Positions 32,268-48,014 of a stretch of 64,000 bases of DNA are shown in pieces; position 1 is the stretch's first letter, and each line of letters starts with the position of its first letter. Source of the stretch: Antedon mediterranea (taxonomy: Eukaryota > Echinodermata > Crinoidea > Comatulida > Antedonidae); the NCBI RefSeq assembly GCF_964355755.1, contig NC_092674.1, positions 191,001-255,000 on the forward strand, written 5' to 3'. The notes under the pieces were generated by a model, which was not told the DNA's origin, did no database searches, and saw only the letters and a program-made list of their open reading frames with translations. A program made the translations under genes and the position numbers.

Positions 32268-35200
32268 ATGTACAAAACAAAATATAGAAAGATGTCATTG
32301 AAGAACGTCATTGGTTGCAATAAAGGCTTGTGTATTGCTATTTCCTCATTCGTATGCTCGTTTATACTATGGGGATTTGGATATACATTTACAATTCTGT
32401 TTGTTCACATACAAGACGACTTTAAATCAAGTACTACAGCAACAGGTAAAGCCAGGCAACTTTTACAAAATGCGCTGTTAAAATACTAAACCTCGATTTA
32501 CTCGTCACCACCCTCGACGCAGCGCAGGTGCAGGTCTGAATACGTGCGTGAAAATAGGGTGTAGCCTAATTATTGTATCCTCTATGAAGTTGATGTGCGA
32601 AGTGCTGTAATTGGTATTTTAACGTTACATAATGATGTCACCAGCTGACGTTGTGTATTAATTCCTTTTAACCATGATGACGTCATAAAATTAAAATAAG
32701 GAAAGTGCAATGCGTCAGCAAATAATTTAAAGTTGGGAGTAATCGAGCACAGCAGATAAAAGCAAAAAAAAAAGATGAAGCCTATATTGCAACATTTCTA
32801 TTAGCAAAAAGGGGTCCTCCTAAATACCAAGACCTACCAAGACCTACCAAGAACTACCAAGACCTACCAAGACCTGTCAATTTAAAGTGTTAATTTAACG
32901 AAATCTATAGACTTCTAATAGGATTTCCAACAATAAAACCTCAATTTTAGCGCGATAGACACCAAAAATGTTAAATAATCGACAAGCTTCGCGTTCGCGA
33001 AACGAACTGAGTTGATGCATACATGCGTCACAATGTCCGTTCGTTTCGCTTGTCGATTATTTAACATTTTCGTAACATTTTTGGTGTCTATATCGCGCTG
33101 AAATTGAGGTTTAATTGTTGGAAATGCTGAAGTCTTATATATCATATTTCGTTAAATTGACAGGTCTTGGTAGGTCTTGGTAGGTCTTGGTAGTTCTTAG
33201 TAGGTCTTGGTAGGTCTTGGTATTTAGGAGGACCCGCAAAAAGTGTGCATTATACAGCTTCCATTTTGTGGGGAGGGGGATGTCGCGAGTATTCTAAAGA
33301 GCTACTACAAAGATTTGCATTATTGGCTGTTGTGTGTGACGACGCGATGTCTTTATTTCACATTTGTAATGACATCATGTGCAAACTCAGTCATTCTAAA
33401 TATATTTCTTTATAGTTGGAATCCTAATACTGATTCCATTACTAAGTCTTACGTTTGATTATATTTTTGTCTTCTTTTTTTAGGATGGGTTGGATCGTCA
33501 TATTACGGAATAGCTTCGACACTAGCTGTATTAGTAGGCCCATTAGTCAAGCGGTTTAAATACAGAACTACTTTTTTAATGGGAATTTTACTATCAGGAA
33601 TCAGCTTGTTTGTGTCTTCCTTCGTCCAGTCCATCACAGCCTTCTTTATAACATATGGATTTATATATGCATCTGGTACATGCATTTCATATTACGTGTC
33701 CCTTATTCTTGTAAAGATGTATTATTCAAATTCTCCATATATAACCAGAGCTACATATTTTTCCACAATGGGTGCTACCTTTGGTGAGTGCATTTTACAC
33801 ATTATAGGTTATATGCATTATCATGCAATAATAATATTTGTCCGTCCATTATCTTGAGATACATTTTTAAATGTTGAAAGATGTCCCCGGGAAGATGTCA
33901 TTATCACCCTGAACCATGATGGAACTTAATGACTCTGAAGGTTTATTATTGTGATCAAACGAGGGCATGGTGTTGATGATGGGCTATATCGCATTAATTT
34001 CTTGTGTCTTGTGTTTTCATAGGCTTTATGGTTCAAAGTCCGATAGTAGGAAAACTGCTTACAGTTGTTGGTTGGCGTGGAGTTTTACGAATTTATAGCG
34101 GAATTACTATTGTTGTTGGACTATTGTGCAGCAATTTTATGCACGAGCCATTAAACTGTGAAGAAAGAGAGAAACGAGAGCGATCGACATCAGAAGAAAC
34201 TTTTCTGAAACACAAAGATAAACACTTTGGAAACAAAGAAGAATGTGAAGAGAGTGTCTGGTGTATGCTTACGTTTCCAGAAACCTGGTACTTCTTTATT
34301 GGGATGGTGATCACCAGTACCGCTACTATGTTTTGCTATATCAATATAGTAAGAACAATCAAATCGATTAAAACCTTAGATGTTAAGGATTAATCGTCTT
34401 ACGCCCACACATGGTCTGTTTCCACATTTCAACAAATTTTATAAAACTGGGTAAAACCTTTATTCTTTACTCCATGGTAAAACATACTACGAACTTGGCA
34501 TATCTGTTACGATCTTCAAATCTTTTCACAAAATGGGAGAAATTTGATTTTCGATTTTGTATTGTTTATTTTTATTTTTTTATTTACTCGACTTCTCACT
34601 AACTCAGTTAGTGAAGGATCTGGACCAACAGGTGGTAAACACCTCTAAAACGGCCCAGTCCCAATTTGCACAGTGGCTGTGTGTGACAGTGGTTGTGTTT
34701 GTGTGGACTAGTACACCGGGGTTTACCTACTCGTCTCGAAAGATGTACTAGGTTCTTTAAAGTGCGCATGAGCTATGTGTACACTGGACCTACGGTTTAT
34801 AGTCCTTATCCGAGAAGACTCGTTCTACCACCAGAACCATGGAGCGAGTGAGCCTCGAACCCTTGCCGATGTTATGGCTACTTAATTACGGTTTCACTGT
34901 CTTAACCGCTCGGCCACTCACTCACTCAATTGTTTGTTGTATATATGAAATAAAGTGATCAATCAATAAAATCCCTCGTACACCGGTTTTTTTTTAAACC
35001 CCTTTAATGCTGAGTTTGTGTTTTCAAGAAATTTGTTTTAATTTTATGTATTTGAATTTTTCTTTCAATTAGGTGGACTTTATGAATTATATTGGTATTT
35101 CAACCTATGTCAGTTCATGGATTTTAATGGCAGCTGCAGGTAGTGAACTTTCAGGAAAAACCGTCTTTGCTATGTTTGGTGATCGTATACCAATGGCTAA

Positions 35201-35910
35201 AATGTATTTACTGGCTCCGACTAACATATTATTTGCCGGCATGATGATCATACTTATTTATACTCGAACAACTGGACATATGATTGCATGGATTATTTGT
35301 ACGTAATTTACTACAATTCACATTACAATTAAACAATAAGGATTGTTAATAATAACCTGATGTGAATTGAGTACTTGTGCTTTTGAATGTTTCTTATTAT
35401 TATTTGTTGAAGGTCTCGGATTTCTTAAAAGTGTATTTCATGCTATGCCATGGACAGCTACTATAGAGTTATTAGGATCACATCGTAACACACAATCAAC
35501 AGTCCTTGGCTCCTTAGGCTATGGGATTGGATCATTTTCGGGAACAATTGTTAGTGGTAAGTAAAACTTTATAAATCACAGTGATTATCGGGTTACTGAA
35601 ACAAAACACTGTTTTCATACATATTGCGTTACGCTATTGTCTAGAAATATTCTGTCAACAAAACTTTGATTTCCCTTTTTTTATATCCGAATTTTAAGGT
35701 TTGAGCTACGATCACACTGGATCTTATCAGTTGGGTTTGCTGATTGGTTGTGCCATGTACATTGTTGGAGCTCTATTTTTTCAGGCTGCTCCATTCCATC
35801 AGAGAATATTCGCGCCTGAAAGGTACCTGATTGATAAGAAGCCTGCACTGTCTGTCTCAGACGACGAACAGTTTGACTACGTTGTAGACAGCTACATAAC
35901 AACAGTCTAA
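32268..35910 (+). CDS. SLC16/monocarboxylate-transporter-like MFS protein, six exons
   Basis: Exons: 32268-32445, 33484-33783, 34023-34348, 35073-35298, 35413-35556, 35699-35910 (TAA). All phases join, giving 461 aa. An in-frame stop lies upstream at 32244. Initiation at ATG 32292 (MSLKNVIG) is also possible and would give 453 aa. The protein shows twelve likely hydrophobic segments with a charged central loop (CEEREKRERSTSEETF). MCT-like signs are the TM1-loop pattern ending DDFKSSTTATGWVGS, the TM4-5 region ending GKLLTVVGWRGVLRIYSG, and FHAMPWTATIELLG in the C-terminal half. The classic DGGWGW motif of TM1 is not present, so it is a divergent member and the substrate cannot be inferred. 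It would act at the plasma membrane, by family. Intron 1 carries a 424-bp foldback MITE and intron 3 a SINE. Confidence 0.85.
32812..33235. mobile_element. 424-bp foldback MITE with 8-bp target duplication
   Basis: Almost the whole element is two inverted arms (about 190 bp each), starting GGGTCCTCCTAAATACC and ending with its complement. Each arm begins with five tandem copies of a 10-bp word, ccaagaccta or taggtcttgg. GCAAAAAG is present directly on both sides (32804-32811 and 33236-33243). An 8-bp duplication fits hAT- or P-type transposition (family knowledge). There is no coding region. It sits in intron 1 of the transporter gene. Confidence 0.93.
34600..34940 (-). mobile_element. tRNA(Leu/Ser)-like SINE
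   Basis: Read on the minus strand from about 34925, the head has a near-perfect A box, TGGCCGAGCGGTTAAGACAG, and a B box, GGGTTCGAGGCTC, spaced as in class II tRNAs. A non-tRNA body (including cggataaggactataaacc) continues to about 34600. It lies in intron 3 of the SLC16-like gene. The 3' tail is not clear. Confidence 0.75.
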
Positions 35911-36184
35911 AGAGCTTTCGATATACAGTAGTCGTAAAAGTATCTGAATTTATTTAAAAAAAAGGTATTTTCCTTTTGAGACAAGATTCAAAAGTAGAAG
36001 TTGGAGGAGAATAAAAAAAAATACTGATATTCATCTCTGAACCAACAGAAAACAATTTAATTCAATATTTAGAGAAATAATATGGTACGTGCCTGGACAA
36101 TTATGGGGGCATTTCTGGACATCGATATCGTTTATCGGACCGAACCTCTTAATTTATAAGCTCTTGAAAGCTGACATGACAAAG

Positions 36185-36190
36185 AATAAA
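36185..36190 (+). promoter_or_regulatory. Candidate polyadenylation signal of the SLC16-like gene
   Basis: AATAAA, overlapping a second AATAAA at 36189, about 275 bp after the stop codon. The region before it is AT-rich with no further exon. Confidence 0.5.
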
Positions 36191-36534
36191 TAAACTTCAT
36201 ACTGTATGTTTATTTCAGTTCTTCCACGTTTCGAGTCAAATTTTATAACGGAAAATAAAAAAAAAACGTTGAAATGTTACCTTCTACAAGGTAACGTTGG
36301 CGTCTCATAGCTAAATGCACTCCTGGCGTTCCATACCAACTACGATCTCTGCGCGATGTTTTAATTTTTTATGGATGATGGATATATGTTGGGGATGCAA
36401 CCGCGACGTTGTGGTTTTAATTAAAAATTTGTCCACAATTTAAAATCTCTCCATAGAAACAACGTATAGCAGGTATAGTATAAATATTTGACTTCGAAAC
36501 TTAGGATATATAATAACAATATAATAAGGTAAAC

Positions 36535-36870
36535 TAGATAGCCTACTACGGTAAAAAAATAGTAGGCCTAGGCTAGCTAGGCCTAGCCCTAGGCCTAGCT
36601 TATTAGCTACCTCTATTACTAGTACTAGGCGAGCCGCCCGCCTCCTCGGGCCAGGCGCGCCTAGCTAGTAGTGGTAGGTGTAGGCCTGAACTGAATGAGC
36701 TTACTGTACTACCGACTGAGGCTAGGAGGCTGAGACTTAATGAGGCGCTGACCTACATTAGTTGTAGCTAGAGGGTGACGTACTTTATTTTTAGTACTGG
36801 TAAAATAAAAAGTAAAAAAAATAAAATAATACTTTGGCCTACTAGGCTAGTAGTTAGCTAGGCCTAGGCC
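36535..36870. repeat. TAGGCCTA-rich cluster upstream of NKAP
   Basis: Dense, irregular copies of ctaggcctag-type palindromes and cgcctcctcgggcc-like GC-rich DNA. It lies between the SLC16-like gene and the first coding exon of NKAP, so it may include the NKAP promoter. It is similar to 25815-26060 upstream of NCK. Confidence 0.6.
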
Positions 36871-37007
36871 TAATTCAGTCCAATCAATGCCTGATTAATT
36901 AATAATAATAATGAACTAACATTTAAAAATTGCTGTACTAATTGTGTTTCAATATAGTTTTTTTGTATTTCAAATGTTATGTATTCTATACTAGTTTTCT
37001 TTGTAGA

Positions 37008-41096
<4,089 letters not shown>

Positions 41097-42642
41097 AAAA
41101 TATTGTTAGAATTTTCTTTTATTTTACTCTTTTTTTTTAAATTTTTATTCAAATATTGAAAAAAATGCAGGATGAAAATCATGATGTTAAATTTATTTCC
41201 TCTAAAAAAACAAGCATAAGCAAAACACATCAGCTACTGTAAAATTCAAACTGGTACACAAATTAAACTACTGTATACATATTGATTTGCTTTCAAGGAC
41301 GGTCTCTATAATAATCCTTTACTGTGGTTTTACATTTTTCTATAGATTTACAATTTTGTTACTATTATATTGCTTCTTTATCATCATCATTTTGCTATTT
41401 ATATTAATAATTCCTTATTGATTAGTTATTGGATTATTGACTTGAATGTGTTATTATTCACACTATTATCTAGATAAACGGAATTAATTTTACTTCTGCT
41501 GTAAGCATACAAATATGTATTGAATTACAGACGCACTCTATTAAATCGACTAAAATAATATAAAATATGAATTTCTTATCAACATAAAAACAGTGTTATC
41601 AACTTCTTCCACACAAATTGATTAGAATAAGTAGTGGAGGGTACACGTGTCAACCGCTTAAGTCAAATTAAACTAATCAATTGACAAATCAATGCCTGAA
41701 TCCAAAATCATGTGTTTTTGCATGATCCAACTTTTTTATAATTGAACTGCAAATATATAGAGAATAATTGGTAATCAACTAAGTGTTAACTTTGGCATAG
41801 ATCAACACTATAATTATTGATATCGTTAAGTGGAAACTGTTTGGTTTGTAACCATGGTAATAACTAATTGTAAACAAAAGAAGTCATCTGAAGTCATCTC
41901 AAGTAGGTCGCCATAGAAAACATGCACAAACAAGGATTATGAAACTATAAATAAAATTGGAGGATGAACCGTGATGTACTTTTAAACTGAAGATAACTAA
42001 TTCTACTACGTGTCTGCACATACAATTCAGTGAGCCACAAACGTATTTATATAATGCCATATACTTTATTTCTGAATACTATGATGTTATAGCAACTGTG
42101 TATACAATCGACAATAAACTATGTTTCTGAACAAGTTCAAATAGATTTGAGAAATGAAAGGTAGGCCTATGGCAGTTGACTGTGAATAAACATTTACAAT
42201 CTAATTTACATTTGATGTAGCTGGAATATTCAAATGTATTGATAGACCATAACACTAATTGAATGCACAAAAGTATTGTAAGGAGATACTTTATTCTTAA
42301 TTCAATCAGATTGCTATCATTGCATTAGTTCATCAAAACGAGAGACGTGTCTGATTTCAATCCTTTATTTCCATTAAAGATGATAAAGGAAGCGGCATTT
42401 AGTACAGCACTTAAAAAACCCTGACATTAGAAGAAAGCATTAAACTAACAATAACTACATTTATTTTCTCTCACAGAATGGAATCATTTTTTTTTGTTTA
42501 TATCTAAACTTGCTATAGTGACCTATTACATGTTATACTTTTTATATATGGTTAAACGATCCGATAGTTCAATGAACTCCTAAGTCACTAACCAAATACA
42601 ATATATTTACCAACTAAGTACTGGAAATACAACATCTGCTGC
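41097..42642. other. NKAP 3' UTR and NKAP-GPCR intergenic DNA (convergent genes)
   Basis: AT-rich sequence between two genes transcribed toward each other. No exon, RNA gene or clear repeat is recognised. The 3' UTRs of both genes must lie here. Confidence 0.5.
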
Positions 42643-43761
42643 TTAAAAAGCAGTCACACTTTGAGATGTGTCTTTTGTTTCATTTTCTGTATCCGTCGTT
42701 CTCGACTGAAATGTGTGAGATGCTGTAGTTTTAAATACTACCGATGTTTTAATGTTTTTAGCCAATGGTTTTCTTCGTATCGTTTCCAACAACCCTTCTT
42801 TGAAATGTCTATTAGTTCCACAATAAATGATAGGATTTAATGTACTGTTAAAATATGTTAACCAGAATAACATAGAGTACCAGGGGTCATTTGGTACCCA
42901 CGATGTTAAACCTGAGAATGTAAAGTATGACATAAATGGAAGCCAGCACACAACAAAACACGTCATTACCGTTGCTACTGTTCGTCCAAGTCGGCTATCC
43001 TGGTTAGAAACCCGACTTTCTTTCCATGTTTTAGAACTATGTCTTACAACTCGTGCAATCTGAATGTACATGGCACACATTATGAAAAGAGGAAGAAAGA
43101 AAAACCCAAGTCCATCTGTCAGTGTGTACACTATCCCTGCTTCAAGAAAACATTCACCAGGACCCATTTCCTCACCTTCAACTTTATTCCAACCCAAATG
43201 AATAGGTGGAAAAGAAATCATAATAGAAGCAAACCAAACTGCGAAAATAACTAGCTTAGTGTTTCTTTTATTGAGTATGCTACGATAAGAGAACGGATAT
43301 TTAACTGCAATGAAACGGTCAGAAGTAACGGCAACTAGATTTAAACATGATGCCGTACATAGACATACGTCACTTGACACAAAAAGCCGGCAAGCTATTG
43401 TTCCAAAATACCACTTACCCAGAAGTAAGTTTGTTATACTAAATGGCATTACGATAACACCGACAAAAGTATCAGCGATCGCCATCGATGTGATAAATGC
43501 GTACGTTGCACGTGAACGAAATCGTTTTCGTCCCGTCAAAACGACAACGGCCAGGACGTTTCCGATAATCGTAACAAATGTCACAAGGCACAATATGCAT
43601 CCTCCTATTAGAGTTATAGTTGATAATGTCCAATCTACTTCGGCGCCGGTACCATTATTATAGTTAGCTGCTCCAACTGTTACTGGCGCCATATCCGATA
43701 AAAACTCATCTTCCAAATAAATGCTTGTAAAAGTTGGCGCAGCAGCAGTAATTACTGACAT
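42643..43761 (-). CDS. Class A (rhodopsin-type) GPCR, aminergic-like, single exon
   Basis: A 372-aa protein with seven hydrophobic segments and no intron. The first in-frame ATG is at 43761 (MSVITAAAP); a stop lies upstream in frame. Landmarks by residue: GN in TM1 (67-68), D2.50 in AIADTFVG (97), C3.25 (124), the amine-binding D3.32 in SSDVCLCTAS (131), SDRF in place of DRY (147-150), W4.50 (176), ECL2 Cys (204), CWLPF in TM6 (272-276) and NSTLNPIIY in TM7 (305-313). The aspartate at 3.32, the WLTYFNSTLNPIIY segment and the short third intracellular loop point to a biogenic-amine or trace-amine/histamine-H2/5-HT4-like receptor. The ligand cannot be decided here. An NGT sequon (36-38) sits in the extracellular N-terminus. 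It is convergent with NKAP. Confidence 0.93.
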   Translation of the reverse strand: MSVITAAAPTFTSIYLEDEFLSDMAPVTVGAANYNNGTGAEVDWTLSTITLIGGCILCLVTFVTIIGNVLAVVVLTGRKRFRSRATYAFITSMAIADTFVGVIVMPFSITNLLLGKWYFGTIACRLFVSSDVCLCTASCLNLVAVTSDRFIAVKYPFSYRSILNKRNTKLVIFAVWFASIMISFPPIHLGWNKVEGEEMGPGECFLEAGIVYTLTDGLGFFFLPLFIMCAMYIQIARVVRHSSKTWKESRVSNQDSRLGRTVATVMTCFVVCWLPFMSYFTFSGLTSWVPNDPWYSMLFWLTYFNSTLNPIIYCGTNRHFKEGLLETIRRKPLAKNIKTSVVFKTTASHTFQSRTTDTENETKDTSQSVTAF

Positions 43762-44430
43762 AATTAATTTAAATATCTCTCTAAGCGGGGTAGTAAAATC
43801 CAAATGTTTTAGTTTTTATGCAGATTCAAGTCCCTCAGTTCTCTGGTTCTGCAGTCGGTAATCTTTCAAGATAGCGTGTGATTGTTTGATCTTAACGTTC
43901 GTTTGACAATATGCATTGGTATCGAAGTCATTTATTGATCAATTTTCCGCCCTCATTTATAGTTATACTAATACTACAAAGTACCTTAATTACTGAGCAA
44001 ATACTTAAGTACAGTCAAATAAAAAATGTTTTCATTATCATCTTCATCATTCTCTTATTGAAATATATCTGATTTAGTTCGATTTTTTCTTTAAATTATG
44101 CAGTAAAAGTTAAAATTAAGTATATGGCATTTGATTATGTTTCGAATAATAACGTTGACAATTTCAGTGTACAACTTAGAAATTCATTTAAAAAACTTAA
44201 AAATAAATAATTAACTGGTTGTAGTAAATTTTCTCATCTTAAATCCATCTAACCCATTTATAATACTAATACTATAGTGCCTACATTATTGAATTCAAAT
44301 TTCTTTTTATAAAGAAATTGATAGACTTGCTGGGACCTTGGTAATGTGGTAATAACGCAATTCAAGTATAAATAATTTTAAAGGTTTTACCGATATACGC
44401 TTAGGTTTGTAAGGTGCAAACTTCTACTCT
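43762..44430. other. Region upstream of the GPCR
   Basis: AT-rich sequence that should contain the GPCR promoter and 5' UTR. No specific element or other gene could be assigned. Confidence 0.45.
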
Positions 44431-44775
44431 GTCGATGAGTTATGTAGCTGCACTGGGACGGAATATTGACTATAATTTTCTTTTACTGATGACGATACGT
44501 TTATAAGGTAAAAAGTAAGTTAATCTTTCAGAGAGTTATGTAGCTCAGAGAGGAAGACTCATGTCTTTGTAGGTGGCTTCACGGTCGGTCAGTGGTTCGA
44601 GAGCTCTACCTACTGGGAGTGAAACTACTTTCTTTTACTGATAGACAATACGTTTATACGGTAAAACGTAACTTAAACATTCAGCAAGTTATGTAGCTCA
44701 GAGCGAAAGACCCGTGTCTTTGTAAGGTGACTTCACTGTCGGTCAGTGGTTCGAGAGCTGCACTATGTAATAACA
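44431..44775 (+). repeat. tRNA-like tandem repeat (about 155-bp unit, 2 full and 1 partial copies)
   Basis: Each unit begins gagttatgtagctc. The second and third (about 44531 and 44686) contain an A-box-like tagctcagagaggaagactc and a B-box-like gtggttcgagagc, 60-70 bp apart. They also share ttacttttactgat-like spacers. The first copy (about 44431) is truncated. They look like SINE heads multiplied in tandem, not functional tRNA genes. Confidence 0.6.
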
Positions 44776-44879
44776 CGGACCGGATATACGGGATGTCACT
44801 ATAACGTTCCGATTGATTTTTTTTGTCATTCTTGCACAGGTCTCTTTTTTTTTTTTTAACTAGATTAAAATAATTATCT

Positions 44880-45125
44880 TAAACGATAAACGTTTACGTG
44901 TGTGTGATCCCCTCGGCGCGGAATTCCGAGTTCAAGTTCCGAATTTAAACGTCAAAATATCAATCAAACCCTACTGAAGGTGGCGCTGTTTATTTGTGGA
45001 AATTCAATTCTCTTCTCTATCTTCTCCCCGCCGCCGATCGATCTCTCTCTCCTCCTCCGCCGAAAGCTGCTGGAATTCCGAGGACGATGTTCATACACCT
45101 TTTAGAATTGGCCTAAAGGAAGTTA
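44880..45125. other. GC- and pyrimidine-rich island, possible promoter remnant
   Basis: It stands out from the AT-rich surroundings with cggcgcggaattccgag, ccccgccgccgatcgatc and ctctctcctcctccgccg. It resembles a 5' UTR or promoter, but no attached coding exon could be found in either direction. Confidence 0.3.
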
Positions 45126-45702
45126 AGACCACATCGACGAATAAGGTACATTACAGGGGGCTAGGCTAAGTAATATAGGTAGATTGGTATACTGGGAATC
45201 CGTAATATAATACTGTACCGTACGCGATTTTTTTTTCCGTACGAGAGTTCCTCCATCGGTTCGTTTCGGACTCAATCGACTCTCTTCGGTATTCGGTAAA
45301 GTCAGCTCACTGATGCGTGACAACATAATACAATTTACATTTACAAACCGCGAGCTATACTTTCACACAGGCTGCCATAATAATAAAATGAATCTACACT
45401 ATAAGTATAAAATACGAGTTTTGATGACATTAATTAATAAATACTAGGCCTACTTAGTAATTACATTAAGAACCCAATAGCATATTAAAGATATTTAGGT
45501 CGTATCAGATATTATTTTTTGAAGTTGAACGACCTTTTGTCACGAACGAAAGGAATTTTCTTTAAATAATTCATAAAACACAGCTTTTTAATTTGAAATT
45601 TAATTAAATGAGGCGATGGCAGATTGTTTACTACATGTCAATTTTAATTGTATATATTAATATCATAAATAAATTATCGATGAATTAGCAATGCTGAGAC
45701 CA

Positions 45703-46730
45703 GTGGCCGTATTCACCAATCTCACTTAGGCTAAGGGAAATACTTACCCTTAAAATTTAAGAATTCCCTTAACAAAGGGAAACACTTAAGGGGTATTCAC
45801 AAATGAGTTAAGGGATTCACTTACCTAAGGAAAACACTTAATTTAAGGGTAAAACTTAAGGGTAAAAATAATCATAAATATTCATGAGTTGTCCCATTGT
45901 CCAATCACAGAGGATTTAATTCCCCTATGGTCCAATCACTTTTCCTCTCTAAAACTAATTTGCATATTTAAAAAAAGAGTAAGGGGTTGGGGGACGGGGA
46001 GGATGAAGAGAAAAGGGTATGGACGATCAATAAAAAGAAAATGGCAGTCAAAACAAAAACAAGTAAATGAATATTAAACCTAGACTAATTTGTATGAGGA
46101 TCAAGAAAAATTGGTCTAGCCTAGATGCTACTAACAAACCAACATTCTGTGTAGGCCTAAACCTGTCTGTATTGAGGCATATGCATCCTAGGCTGGTTAC
46201 TGGGCAGACCAAAAGGGGCCTAGCATCTCTACCTAGCCTAGGCCTACTACTAGAATGGGGCTAATTTCTATTACAACGAAATGGGAAGCCATCTTCCACA
46301 AAAATAATGGCAGTCAAAACAAAACAAATAAATGTATATATAGGCATAGACTAATTTGTATGGGTGGGGATCAGCAAAAAAAGGTCTAGATGCTACTCAA
46401 ACCAAACATGAATCCTAGGCTGGTTAGTGGGCAGACCAACCTAGCATCTCTACCTAGCCTAGACTGGGGCCATCTACAAGTAGGCATAGTACTCGCACAT
46501 ACAGAATCGTCAGCACAACCAAGGTACTGAATAGTTAAGGGAACTTTTAAGGGACCTCTGAGGTCCCTTAAAAGTTAAGGGGAAAATATACCAAGTTAAG
46601 GGTTTCCCTTAACCTTAAACCCTTTGTGAATACCACTTAAGTGAAACCCTTAATATTTTCTTGATTTAAGGGAAATCCTTAGGATTTAAGGGAAATATCT
46701 CACTTAAGTGTGATTGGTGAATACGGCCAC
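45703..46730. mobile_element. 1,028-bp TIR element rich in TTAAGGG subterminal repeats
   Basis: The inverted ends are left GTGGCCGTATTCACCAATCT and right (reverse complement) GTGGCCGTATTCACCAATCA. For about 150-180 bp inside each end, short aaggg/cccttaa words occur in both orientations. These include a palindrome, ttttaagggacctctgaggt with its complement, near 46546-46577. The interior has taggcctag words and no convincing coding frame. Likely a non-autonomous DNA transposon; the target duplication is unclear. Confidence 0.75.
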
Positions 46731-46794
46731 GGTTTACTATATTGGACGAATTATTAAGGGTGTTCATTATTTTTTCACTTTGTTGATAAACGTT

Positions 46795-46948
46795 TAGTTC
46801 TCACTTGAATGCAACGCAAGGACGTAAGCGCAACTCAAGTAATTTGACCAATCACTACACGATAGATCATCCCAACTATCGCTTGTGATTGGTCAACTTA
46901 CAGTACTTGCGATCCGTGTACGCAATTGTGAGTACAAGTCAGAACCAA
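46795..46948. mobile_element. MITE family B, diverged copy
   Basis: The ends agttctcacttg … caacgcaaggacgtaagcgc and the complementary gcttgtgattggtcaac … cagaacca are related to the better preserved copy at 48975-49145. This copy is strongly diverged. Confidence 0.6.
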
Positions 46949-47593
46949 GCTATGGTCTGCTCGCAACTTGTGTTTATCGATATATTTGCAAAACTGTATA
47001 ACATACCACGATTTAATTGACATTTCGTCATGTACACTAACGAATTTTAGATATTTTCATCATCACATTTATTTACGCGAAAGTTTTGTAAAATAAACCA
47101 ATTTTAAGGAAGTTCACTGAATCAGTATTTCCTTATATAGTTTGATTACATATCTGAATTTTAATTAGGAACATATAAATAAATCGATAAGTAATGAAAA
47201 GATCATTTATTATTCGTCTTTTATGAGATGATATTTTGCAATTGCCAAATGTAAAATGTCTCCGGTTGCCTCTGATATCAGAGACTGTTTAATGCCTTTT
47301 TGAAGGTTAAAATCCTGTATTTCAAATTTTGTACCTTATCTTTATGACTTTCTAGATATTTTACGGTTTTCTTTGTATTTCTAACCTCCTTATTGCAAAC
47401 TTTGTCGTCGTAAAGTCAAAGCGAGTTTATTTAATTTTGATGGCTTGTTTAATGGCTTTACATTCGGTTTTGTTAGCTAATACTGTGATTGTCTTGCTGT
47501 ATAGTTCACGTCAGGATAACATTTATGGTTAAGGCCCTGTCAACAATATATTATATCCATTTCGTTTTTTAATTCAATATTTTGCCTGTTTTA
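46949..47593. other. AT-rich intergenic DNA
   Basis: No coding exon, RNA gene or repeat is recognised in this stretch. Confidence 0.45.
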
Positions 47594-47720
47594 GCTCTGT
47601 TTACACTATCAAAAGTTTGACCAAAAAAATGTGATGTGCTCAAATATTGAAGTGATATGACGTCATCACATTTTTTGTCACATCAAGTTAGTTGTCACAT
47701 CAGGATAGTGTGGACAGAGC
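47594..47720. mobile_element. MITE family A, copy 2 (127 bp)
   Basis: The inverted ends are GCTCTGTTTACACTATC and its near complement gatagtgtggacagagc. TTTA occurs directly on both sides (47590-47593 and 47721-47724), consistent with a target duplication. The core includes ttgtcacatcaagttag-type subrepeats. Confidence 0.8.
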
Positions 47721-48014
47721 TTTAGAGAGGCCTTAGTGGTGGTTTGTTATTGTGTTTAGATTTAACATATCATTTGAATTGTAAATCTTTCTCTATTTGG
47801 TACATCCAGTTACTTTTGCATTGTTTGTTTTCTAAATAACTTTATTTTGATATGATAAAGTTTTTACTACATTTGATATCGTAGGCCTATGCCATTTTTG
47901 GGTGTTAATTCATATGCATTTAACAGCGAGAAACTCGCAAATTACAGGATTGACTAACTGCCATTCTTATAAACTCAGTTGAGGCTTATGGAGTGGAAAG
48001 AGTCTTGAGTAACA

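Noticed and set aside
42827-43663. + strand frames across the GPCR
   Set aside because: Antisense shadows; the minus strand encodes all rhodopsin-family landmarks in one frame.
45889-46264. Two short + strand frames inside the 45.7-46.7 kb TIR element
   Set aside because: No recognisable motif, low complexity (K/R-rich) and no codon or homology support; not annotated as genes.
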